From assembly GCA_024275615.1 (NCBI GenBank), contig JAJRYU010000291.1, positions 1-7,910 on the forward strand: a DNA stretch of 7,910 bases, read 5' to 3'. Made by a program: the position numbers and the translations under genes. Under the pieces are notes generated by a model, which saw nothing but the letters and a program-made list of their open reading frames with translations, made no database searches and had not been told where the DNA came from. This document shows positions 1 through 5,370 of this stretch, piece after piece (position 1 is the stretch's first letter; every line of letters starts with the position of its first letter). The DNA is from Planctomycetota bacterium. Lineage in GTDB: Bacteria > Planctomycetota > GCA-002687715 > DRQF01.

Positions 1-239
1 CATCACCTTTGTCTTTGCCGCGTCGATTCCACTTGGGAGTTGTACACCCATCTACCCATGGGGGCCTGCACCTTGGTCATCAGGGCCAGGGCCGGTGATT
101 GCGTTCCCACTGAAAGTGACATTCCAAGGCGTGATTGAGGAGAGCCCTGGGGTCTACAAAGGTACCAACGGCATCGTTTGGGAAACGCAGTAGTCCACTG
201 TGAATCTCCAGAAAGCTCAAATCCACTGAGATTGTTCAA

Positions 240-259
240 GGTCGCCGACAACGGCGACC
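240..259 (+). terminator. GC-rich hairpin, weak terminator candidate
   Basis: GGTCGCCG and CGGCGACC form a perfect 8-bp stem around an ACAA loop. On the plus strand the stem is followed by gtgaa and then five T residues (265-269), which resembles a Rho-independent terminator with an imperfect tail. No plus-strand gene is recognised upstream in the window. Read on the minus strand the same bases encode TVAVVGDL in the doubtful frame described for this region, so the symmetry may be accidental. Confidence 0.3.
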
Positions 260-481
260 GTGAATTTTTGGCTGGCCTTGTTTTTGGGCGAGGCCGTGGG
301 GGCACTCCAAGTTCCATTGGCGTTCGCAAAGGCGAGAACACGCCGAGCCTTGTTGTCATGGGCCAGCGGGTTTTCTGCTCTGAGTCCTTCATTTCGATGC
401 CAACGTCGTCTTGTAAATAAAACTCGGATTATTGAAACAAGCAGATCAATCCTGTCGACCAAGCTGCTGAAATAACAATCA

Positions 482-496
482 AAAGGAGTAAGGAAG
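482..496 (+). promoter_or_regulatory. Ribosome binding site of the 499 gene (tandem)
   Basis: Two purine-rich Shine-Dalgarno-like elements lie in a row: AAAGGAG at 482-488, ten bases before the ATG at 499, and AAGGAAG at 490-496, only two bases before it. The first has the more workable spacing. Together they support ATG 499 as the true start. Confidence 0.6.
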
Positions 497-498
497 CG

Positions 499-1194
499 AT
501 GTCTCGGACTATCATGGCCAGTATTTTTGCCAGTTTTTTGTGCCTCTTACCAGCCAGTACCATCGAAGGAACTCATGCGGATCAAGTGGCGGTGGGGGAG
601 GAGACCTTTACACTCAATCTTTCGGGCGGGCTTGATCTGGAGAAATTCGCTGCCGAATTTGCCCGCATGACCAAAAGGAGAATCTTCTTTGATCATCGCC
701 GCGTTCAAAACAAAAGAATCACCGGCTTCGGTGAAATGACGTTCAAAGTCAGTGATGCTGAAAGGGTGTTTCGAAACATCCTCTTCATCAACGACATGGC
801 AGTTCTTGAAATGGGCGATCTGGACTTGAGAATGTTACGCATTGAAGATATTCACAACTCCCAAATCCTCAAACAATCCGCCAAGGCGATTACGCTCGAC
901 GAGCTGGCGCGAAATTCTTATGCCAGTGAAATTGTTGCTGTTGTTGTGCCGGTCAAATTCACCCCTGTCGACAAAATTCAGAGAGCGATCAACAACCTCA
1001 TGCAAGATCATCGTTCCGGGTTTGTCCATCCGCTTCAGTCGGCGAAAGCCGTTGTTGTAACCAGTTTTGGCGGACGCGTTCGCAATATCGTCAAGCTTAT
1101 CGCCATGATCGACGAGCAAGCGGCGCTCAACCCTCCCGTTCCCATGAGTCCAGAGAATGCACCGAAGGAATCGAAGTCTTCAACAGGCAAGTAG
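499..1194 (+). CDS. Exported secretin N0/N1-domain protein without a channel domain
   Basis: This 231-residue protein has an N-terminal signal sequence: a hydrophobic core at about residues 5-20, with plausible cleavage after THA at residue 27. Residues 37-115 resemble the N0/STN-type domain of type II/III/IV pilus secretins, with FTLNLSGGLDLEKFAAEF, RRIFFDHRRV and a strand-helix pattern ending in LDLRMLRIED. Residues 140-205 resemble an N1 domain: VVVPVKFTPVDKIQRAINNL, then AKAVVVTSFGGRVRNIVKLI, then MID. Known secretins of the GspD/PulD family continue with further N domains and a membrane beta-barrel and are roughly three times longer. Here the protein ends in a Ser/Pro/Lys-rich tail and no barrel sequence follows in any frame. 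It may be a periplasmic accessory protein that uses N-domains for protein contacts, or a truncated secretin. No secretion genes adjoin it. The fold assignment is by pattern, with moderate confidence; the function is unknown. Confidence 0.75.
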   Translation: MSRTIMASIFASFLCLLPASTIEGTHADQVAVGEETFTLNLSGGLDLEKFAAEFARMTKRRIFFDHRRVQNKRITGFGEMTFKVSDAERVFRNILFINDMAVLEMGDLDLRMLRIEDIHNSQILKQSAKAITLDELARNSYASEIVAVVVPVKFTPVDKIQRAINNLMQDHRSGFVHPLQSAKAVVVTSFGGRVRNIVKLIAMIDEQAALNPPVPMSPENAPKESKSSTGK

Positions 1195-1207
1195 GCCATT
1201 CTGTTCG

Positions 1208-1370
1208 GGTAGTGCTCGTGTTTTTTCGGGCTTCGATGGTAAGTGTCTTGCACTCGTTCGGCGGCCCAGGGACCGGGATATACGGGTCCTCAGCGGCGGG
1301 TGCAGGGGACGTGAATGGCGACGGGTTCCATGACCTGATCATTGGTGATCAATCGATTGATCACCAATGA
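1208..1370 (+). pseudogene. FG-GAP (integrin-alpha-like propeller) gene fragment with frameshift
   Basis: Two adjoining plus-strand frames together give one FG-GAP blade. The first (1208-1243) reads GSARVFSGFDGK. The second (from 1242) reads SVLHSFGGPGTGIYGSSA, then AGAGDVNGDGFHDLIIGD. Omitting one base, for example A1241, joins them as GFDGSVLHSFGG. That is the usual wording of FG-GAP proteins, where arVFSGxDGsvLhtF precedes GAGDVNGDGxxDLiiG. The DVNGDGFHD segment is the calcium-binding loop typical of these extracellular beta-propellers. Similarity stops at DLIIGD, where a perfect palindrome begins, and a TGA follows at 1368. Full-length proteins carry several such blades behind a signal peptide; only one is visible here. 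The fragment starts within about 15 bases of the stop of the preceding gene. I read it as a relic of a larger gene lost by deletion or rearrangement. Confidence 0.75.
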
Positions 1371-1371
1371 T
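1338..1371. repeat. Perfect 34-bp palindrome
   Basis: Each arm is 17 bases, and the left arm is ATCATTGGTGATCAATC. The right arm is its exact reverse complement, with no unpaired centre. Symmetry ends cleanly at G1337/A1372. Inside it are two copies of ATTG-N5-CAAT (1341-1353 and 1356-1368) separated by CG, and two TGATCA hexamers. As DNA it could extrude a cruciform or bind a dimeric protein; as RNA it would form a long hairpin. No T-run follows on either strand, so a Rho-independent terminator is unlikely. Confidence 0.9.
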
Positions 1372-1463
1372 ATTTAGTAGCGGCTATGCCGAAGTTCATT
1401 CTGATCTCGACGGCGACCTTAACACTTGAGTCACCCCATAGGTTCGTCCGGCTAAATCGCTAA

Positions 1464-1874
1464 CACCGAGGGGAAACAACACGAATCTGCATCAGAATCG
1501 AGCACCCCCAATTCATAACCGACACCTCACTCCACCGTCACTTGGATGGCATTGCTATGGACGAGTTTCTCCGGCATTTTCTGAAGCAACTGATGGAATT
1601 CCACGACGATTGTGTCATCAGACACCCACTCCGCACCGTCAAAGTACATTTGGTTTCACAACATCTCCCGCCATCGGAGCCTCCTTTTGGCTTTCCATAC
1701 CTCTACTTGCGTCCTCAGATGCCGCCCAGGGCACCGGACGTAAGTCGATCCGAATCACCGCTTGGAAAGCATTCTCACGCTTTGATGACTCAGGTGGACA
1801 AACAGGGAATCCCTTTTCCTCCGAAGGAAGTTTCTTGGTTTCCCGGGAACCTCCCCCCAGTCGGATGGATATAG
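1464..1874 (+). other. Long open frame of doubtful coding status
   Basis: The frame is open from 1464 to the TAG ending at 1874, about 136 codons. Possible starts are TTG at 1542 (110 residues) and ATG at 1557, and neither has a ribosome binding site. The stretch DGIAMDEFLRHFLKQLMEF followed by HDDCVIRH loosely resembles the helix-strand motif of secretin N0/STN-type domains, as in xGxxLxExLxxLLKQLxLxxxxxDxVI. The rest is proline-rich and unremarkable. A second plus-strand frame over 1610-2038 is equally open and contains a hydrophobic stretch ending SSDAAQ. The competing frames suggest decay or chance rather than an expressed gene. Confidence 0.2.
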
Positions 1875-1955
1875 TTGGGCATGAGCGGTTTTGTATCGAG
1901 ACAATCCAGTCATGTCGTCCAGACCCGGTCGCGGCCAGCCATCTGGTCGAGGAAG

Positions 1956-2501
1956 ATGGCGGTCGGGGGCTCTCCACTGAAGACCCTGACGGTTGGAGAG
2001 TTGAGACGCCAACCCCATCTTTTCAGCAGAGTCTATGACTACCATTACCAGGAGATCACGAGTTATCTCTTCCGCCGAACTGGAGATCACCACAGCACTG
2101 AAGATCTGGTCTCCCAAGTGTTTCTCTCCGCGCTCGGATCCCTGCCTGGGTACCTCAAAAAATCAGTCTTGATCCGATTCTGGCTACTGCGCATTGCCAG
2201 TAATGCGGCCAACCGCTGGGCCAGGAATCGCCGGGTTTCTTGCCTTTCGAAACCAAATGATGTCGAAGAGCGCTGCCCAACGTCCTCCGACTCGGCTCAG
2301 GCCAATGACGCTCGGGCAGCACTGCTTCAGATCAAACCTCGCCTTCAGACCGTGCTGGCTCTGTACTACTTGGAGGGCTTGACTATCAAGGAGATCGCTC
2401 AGGTTGTGGGGTGTAGACTTGGCACGGTCAAGTCACGTCTGGCCCGAGCACGGTCGGCCATGCAGGAGGTGGTTGAACGACAAGGAGACTCGCATGCTTG
2501 A
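1956..2501 (+). CDS. ECF-type RNA polymerase sigma-70 family factor
   Basis: This protein directs RNA polymerase to a dedicated promoter set. From ATG 1956 it has 181 residues, usual for an ECF factor. Region 2 covers about residues 20-97: LFSRVYDYHYQEITSYLFRR, then TGDHHSTEDLVSQVFLSAL (the DLVSQVF core-binding helix), then FWLLRIASNAANRWARNRR. A short linker has no extra domain. Region 4 covers about residues 118-172: LLQIKPRLQTVLALYYLEGL, then TIKEIAQVVGCRLGTVKSRL as the helix-turn-helix, then ARARSAMQEVV. The start is uncertain. The frame is open back to TTG 1875 and ATG 1881, and a TTG at 2001 has GGAGAG directly beside it; ATG 1956 has GAGGA only two bases away. The 3' end overlaps the next gene by 8 bases, so the two are translationally coupled. 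The target promoters cannot be read from this window. Confidence 0.93.
   Translation: MAVGGSPLKTLTVGELRRQPHLFSRVYDYHYQEITSYLFRRTGDHHSTEDLVSQVFLSALGSLPGYLKKSVLIRFWLLRIASNAANRWARNRRVSCLSKPNDVEERCPTSSDSAQANDARAALLQIKPRLQTVLALYYLEGLTIKEIAQVVGCRLGTVKSRLARARSAMQEVVERQGDSHA
2482..2487 (+). promoter_or_regulatory. Ribosome binding site inside the sigma gene
   Basis: AAGGAG sits six bases before ATG 2494, within the last codons of the sigma factor gene. It fixes the start of the membrane protein gene at 2494 and excludes the longer frame that begins at 2404. Confidence 0.8.
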
Positions 2502-2907
2502 TCAGCAAGAGAATGACAAACTGGCAAGTTTCTTGTCTCCTCTTCGCCAAGAGAATTACACGAACGCGCAGCACAGAACCAAACTGGCAAACCGACTTGA
2601 AGAAATCGCCCTCACCGGTGAAACAGGTCGGGGCAGACCCAGTTTCACAGTTGTTCTCCTTTTGTCCATTGCCTGTGCCTCCATCGGGAGCGTGGCAACC
2701 CGCATCGCGGATCAATGGCATGTCAACTACGTTGACGACGATACGGAAACGGAGTTCATCCTGACCCCTATTGGCAGCATTCCCGATGGGGTCCCTGAGG
2801 GCATTCTGCAGGCAAAGGACGGTCGTCGATACGTCATCAAGATGATCGACAACAAACTGCAGATGTGGCCGATTGAAGATGATCCAGCCCTCCTCGATCG
2901 AAAATAG
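2494..2907 (+). CDS. Small single-pass membrane protein, candidate anti-sigma factor
   Basis: This 137-residue protein starts 8 bases before the end of the sigma factor gene, behind a strong AAGGAG site. Residues 1-50 are charged, helical and probably cytoplasmic, with LASFLSPLRQENYTNAQHRT and KLANRLEEIAL. Residues 51-69 (FTVVLLLSIACASIGSVAT) form one transmembrane helix. Residues 70-137 are probably extracytoplasmic and include DDDTETEFILTPIGSIPDGV and KDGRRYVIKMIDNKLQMWPI, which look like short beta strands. No zinc-finger HxxxCxxC motif of the ZAS anti-sigma class is present. Because of the position, coupling and topology, anti-sigma function is the leading hypothesis, but nothing in the sequence proves it. 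I do not recognise a named family. Confidence 0.8.
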   Translation: MLDQQENDKLASFLSPLRQENYTNAQHRTKLANRLEEIALTGETGRGRPSFTVVLLLSIACASIGSVATRIADQWHVNYVDDDTETEFILTPIGSIPDGVPEGILQAKDGRRYVIKMIDNKLQMWPIEDDPALLDRK

Positions 2908-2951
2908 TGGGCCTTGATGCTTCGGACCAAACTAAACAAGGAACTCTGCTG

Positions 2952-2969
2952 ATGAAGACTGCATTATGA
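2952..2969 (+). promoter_or_regulatory. Five-codon minicistron coupled to the toroid gene
   Basis: ATG at 2952 reads MKTAL and stops at TGA 2967-2969. That stop overlaps the ATG at 2966 of the next gene in an ATGA arrangement. AAGGAA at 2938-2943 is eight bases before ATG 2952 but too far from ATG 2966, which has no good site of its own. Ribosomes could load at the minicistron and reinitiate at 2966. This is inferred from spacing only. Confidence 0.35.
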
Positions 2970-4708
2970 AACGATTGAATTCACTTGCAGTCATCATCGT
3001 CACCCTGTCGTTCGGCAGCATCGGATTTTACGCTCAGAATGTCGATCCGAAGGCTCAGGAGCCTATCAGTCTCTTGGCATCGAAACTTGCCAACGATGAA
3101 TCCTGGTGGGAAGCAAGGGACAGTCTCCTTAGTGTCTCATTGGCTGGGCACCGACTGGACGTGCATCGAGCCCTGGCTCGCACCTGGTTGCGACATCCCG
3201 CTGAGACGGTCAGAAAAAGGATCAGACTGGTTCGCAAAGATATCGATTCCCAGTGGGCTCGTAGGATTCGAGACGAGCTAATCGTCAAGCGGTTGAGGAA
3301 GCTCGAAGCAGAAGTTGCCAAGCTAGTGCATAGTCCTGAGGTCCTCCCGGAGTCGGCTGGCCTTGTTGTTGCAGTTCGGGAGTTGGGGGCTGCACTCCGA
3401 GGTACGCCCCATGAGATTGCGACACAAGGATTCAGGCCCTTCGGCCCAGAGCTGCCCAGCGGCAATCCTCTCAATCGTCCTCACGATCCCAACGAGGTTG
3501 TCAAAGTCAAAGCCGCCGACGGAACCGTTTTGGAAGCCCGTTGGCAAGGAGACAAACTGATCGCGGACTATCAAGGTTCCCAGATTGTCCTTGTCAAGAA
3601 TGAAGGGCTGGGGGCAGCAGAATTTGCCGGCAATGTCGAGGCCGGAGTTGGGCGAATGCTCGGAATCGGGACTGGGTACACCCAGTCGCAGGAGGTAGAA
3701 GCGCTGAGAAGAGGAACTCGATTTCTTCTCCGCACTCAACTTGCGGACGGTTCCTGGCCTCGATCAGAGTCCGGAAGCCACGACGCGGTATTTGATACGG
3801 CAATCGCCGGTCTAGCACTCTGCGGTTCCTACGCCCGCACATCCGAGTCTTCTGTCCTCGCCGCCGCCAAACGTGCGGCGAGTTGGCTGATCCATAGAAT
3901 TCCCAAGTCGGGTCAGATTCGAGTTCAAGAACCCTCTCAAAAAGGCTACGAGGATTTTGAGTGCTGGTATGCGACCTTCGCAATGATGTTTCTAGTTGAG
4001 CTTGATCAGGTCAGTCCTTGCAAAGACTCTGGCAAGCCAATCCGCGGCCTTGCCAAGAGGTTGCTCCGCTTGCGTCGCTGGAGCGGCGGTTGGAATCATG
4101 ATTTCGATCAACGACTTACCGACTCTCATGGCTATCGGTTTGCCCACTATTCCGAAGATCTCCTTGTCCTCACCAATTTCACCGTATTTGCTCTTTATCG
4201 GGCCAGGAAATCGGGTCATCTCGAGGGCACGTCAAGACTGATTTGGAGAGAGTTACGCCTGTCCTTACGGGCATACTATCTTGGACTGCAGAACGTTGAT
4301 GGTGGTTTCCAGTACGGTTCTCATCACGGCTGGCGTCCTTCTCTGATGTCGGAATGTGGGCGCACATCTGGTGCCCTGCTCGCGCTCCGTTCTTTGATTC
4401 CGGCTTCCGCACCAATGATCCAGAAAGCGTCAAGCTATGTCTCGTCCCATCTCAATGAGATTCCCGTGAGTTCCACCCATGGTGGGAATCTATTCATGAT
4501 CAACTATCTTTCTGGAGCGCTTGGGTGTCGTGCCCATGACGTCTTGCTTTGGCAGCGCTTCCAAAAGATCTTCATCCCGGTGATCCTGAAGGCGCAGGAC
4601 AAAAAAGGGGCTTTCGTTCTGAACCAGGGCCTGTGGTACAACAAGGTCAACACCACGGCGACAGGCGTGGTTGTACTGGCGCTCCGTGACCCGTCTTGGT
4701 TGAAATAA
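2966..4708 (+). CDS. Exported alpha/alpha-toroid (prenyltransferase/squalene-oxidase repeat-like) protein
   Basis: The protein has 580 residues, with a signal peptide at about 1-24 (MKRLNSLAVIIVTLSFGSIG, then FYAQ). Residues 45-120 are helical and charged. A linker at 175-210 has short strands, including KVKAADGTVLEARWQGDKL. The C-terminal half, about 240-575, carries repeated helix pairs joined by Gly/aromatic turns: FLLRTQLADGSWP (253-265), LRLRRWSGGWNHD (367-379), LGLQNVDGGFQYG (439-451), ILKAQDKKGAFVL (540-552). Each is followed by a small-residue helix such as DTAIAGLALCGSY, RTSGALLALRSL or TTATGVVVLALR. This is the pattern of the terpenoid-cyclase/prenyltransferase toroid. The DxDD acid motif of squalene-hopene cyclases is absent and the signal peptide implies export, so cyclase activity is not expected. 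A binding or polysaccharide-related role is possible. It lies 58 bases downstream of the membrane protein gene and is probably co-transcribed with it. Confidence 0.85.
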   Translation: MKRLNSLAVIIVTLSFGSIGFYAQNVDPKAQEPISLLASKLANDESWWEARDSLLSVSLAGHRLDVHRALARTWLRHPAETVRKRIRLVRKDIDSQWARRIRDELIVKRLRKLEAEVAKLVHSPEVLPESAGLVVAVRELGAALRGTPHEIATQGFRPFGPELPSGNPLNRPHDPNEVVKVKAADGTVLEARWQGDKLIADYQGSQIVLVKNEGLGAAEFAGNVEAGVGRMLGIGTGYTQSQEVEALRRGTRFLLRTQLADGSWPRSESGSHDAVFDTAIAGLALCGSYARTSESSVLAAAKRAASWLIHRIPKSGQIRVQEPSQKGYEDFECWYATFAMMFLVELDQVSPCKDSGKPIRGLAKRLLRLRRWSGGWNHDFDQRLTDSHGYRFAHYSEDLLVLTNFTVFALYRARKSGHLEGTSRLIWRELRLSLRAYYLGLQNVDGGFQYGSHHGWRPSLMSECGRTSGALLALRSLIPASAPMIQKASSYVSSHLNEIPVSSTHGGNLFMINYLSGALGCRAHDVLLWQRFQKIFIPVILKAQDKKGAFVLNQGLWYNKVNTTATGVVVLALRDPSWLK

Positions 4709-4768
4709 AAAGCCGCCGCGAAGTAGACGTCTCAAAGTATCGTCCATGACAAACACGCCGGGTTTGGA

Positions 4769-5143
4769 TTATGGCTGCTCGATCTTGACTCTCACCCGTG
4801 AGATGGAGCACGGCTGCAAAGTGATTTCTTGTTCGGACACCTCACCATGTTCGCGGTTGACGGAGATAGTATTGGTGTCCGGTGTCAACTTGATTGCGAC
4901 TTCCTTCTGCTGGCCAAGGATAACTTGGTCGTGATCGCCTTTCTTGCCATTGACATCGATGAACGCCAATTTAGAGATGCCGCCTTCAGGACATTCAATT
5001 TCGAGGATGAGGGGGCTGGGGCCTCGTACTTGATCGTGCCCAAGGAGCGATTCTAGTTGGGCGCGGCTCATCAGATAGATATTCGAAGTCGACCTACTTC
5101 TTTGCCCCCATCGCAATGTCACTGTGAAAGTCGTCTCAGTCAT
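4769..5143 (-). CDS. Hypothetical beta-rich protein
   Basis: From ATG 5143 this gives 124 residues with convincing codon usage, strongly favouring C or G at third positions. It begins MTETTFTVTLRWGQ, continues with LMSRAQLESLLGHDQV, and then has alternating strands such as LILEIECPEGGISKLAFIDV, VILGQQKEVAIKLTPD and ITLQPCSISRVRVKIEQP. The C-terminal half resembles a single beta-sandwich ending, as found in carboxypeptidase-regulatory-like or PEGA-type modules, but I do not recognise a family. No signal peptide is present at this start. ATG 5161 with a GGAG site ten bases upstream is another possible start. The first codons overlap the end of the small ORF at 5267-5136 in the arrangement ATGACTGA, so it is either a coupled downstream cistron or the rest of a frameshifted gene. 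It converges on the toroid gene with 60 bases between stops. Confidence 0.6.
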   Translation of the reverse strand: MTETTFTVTLRWGQRSRSTSNIYLMSRAQLESLLGHDQVRGPSPLILEIECPEGGISKLAFIDVNGKKGDHDQVILGQQKEVAIKLTPDTNTISVNREHGEVSEQEITLQPCSISRVRVKIEQP

Positions 5144-5267
5144 CACCGAGCCAAAAGTCATCGACAAGATACTCCGGCACCAAAATAGTTCGGGCAATAC
5201 GGGTGTATTCGAACCAAGGGCACCACCTTCCGATCCAGATCATGCATACCACCGCAACACTTTGCAC
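5136..5267 (-). CDS. Small ORF overlapping the beta-rich protein
   Basis: A GTG at 5267, eleven bases after GAGGGAGAG, opens a 43-codon frame that begins MQSVAVVCMIWIGRW, passes through FEYTRIARTILVPEY and ends LVDDFWLGDD. ATG 5243 would give 35 residues. Codon choice looks coding, and the first dozen residues are hydrophobic. The TGA (5138-5136) overlaps the ATG of the 124-residue ORF by 8 bases. Since the downstream ORF begins abruptly with a beta strand, the two may be one protein of about 165 residues broken by a frameshift near 5140. A sequencing error or a true coupled pair are alternatives. Confidence 0.4.
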   Translation of the reverse strand: MQSVAVVCMIWIGRWCPWFEYTRIARTILVPEYLVDDFWLGDD

Positions 5268-5301
5268 CTGGTTGTTAGCTCTCCCTCAAGAGAACACGAA
5301 T

Positions 5302-5370
5302 TCATAACCTCTCACCAACCAATACTCGCTCATCAAGAATACAATCCCCGTTCTGCTCAATGGTCCTCAT
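5302..5370 (-). other. Short ORF overlapping the stop of the repeat-protein gene
   Basis: ATG 5370 overlaps the TGA of the large upstream gene as ATGA and opens 22 codons, starting MRTIEQNGDCILDERVL. Its own TGA (5304-5302) again overlaps an ATG (5305). The ribosome binding site is weak. It could be a reinitiation micro-ORF, or chance in a 100-base spacer. It has no family resemblance. Confidence 0.2.

Larger units (their letters stand above)
1..498. other. Gene-poor stretch with possible decayed minus-strand coding
   Basis: No intact gene could be supported here. Several open frames of about 70 to 130 codons overlap each other on both strands, none with a recognisable domain or a good ribosome binding site. 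One minus-strand frame, read from 462 toward 1, has somewhat protein-like stretches: NANGTWSAP, then KFTVAVVGDL, then NVTFSGNAITGPGPDD and LPSGIDAAKTKV. It is interrupted by three stops, near 219, 156 and 48. This could be the remnant of an extracellular beta-rich (Ig-like) protein, but I cannot name a family. The last 80 bases lead into the gene starting at 499. Confidence 0.3.
1195..1955. other. Decayed or non-coding interval
   Basis: About 760 bases separate the secretin-like gene from the sigma factor. The first 175 hold an FG-GAP gene remnant and a perfect palindrome, listed separately. From 1372 to about 1463 I see nothing but a short CGGC-TAT-GCCG inverted repeat and scattered stops. 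From 1464 to 1874 one plus-strand frame stays open and is listed separately as doubtful. The remaining bases up to 1955 are the possible upstream extension of the sigma factor frame. No tRNA, transposase or clear terminator was found. Confidence 0.6.

Noticed and set aside
3..392. 129-codon minus-strand open frame as a gene
   Set aside because: Its composition is Arg/Pro/Ser-rich as in a shadow frame, with no ribosome binding site or domain, and it competes with other frames.
499..1194. Complete type II/IV pilus secretin
   Set aside because: It is too short, with no beta-barrel domain here or in any downstream frame.
1338..1371. Rho-independent terminator
   Set aside because: The stem is AT-rich, and no T-run follows on either strand.
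1845..1875. ECF-type promoter (GGGAAC) before the sigma factor gene
   Set aside because: The nearest -10-like element, TATAGT at 1870-1875, is 19 bases away and does not match ECF -10 patterns, so the match is too weak.
1875..1955. Extended N-terminus of the sigma factor from TTG 1875
   Set aside because: The extra residues are Ser/Arg-rich without resemblance to ECF N-termini, and no good ribosome binding site precedes them. The possibility is not excluded.
2494..2907. Zinc-binding (ZAS) anti-sigma factor
   Set aside because: There is no HxxxCxxC motif; the only Cys is inside the transmembrane helix.
2966..4708. Functional squalene-hopene cyclase
   Set aside because: The toroid repeats are present, but the DxDD acid motif is missing and the protein carries a signal peptide.
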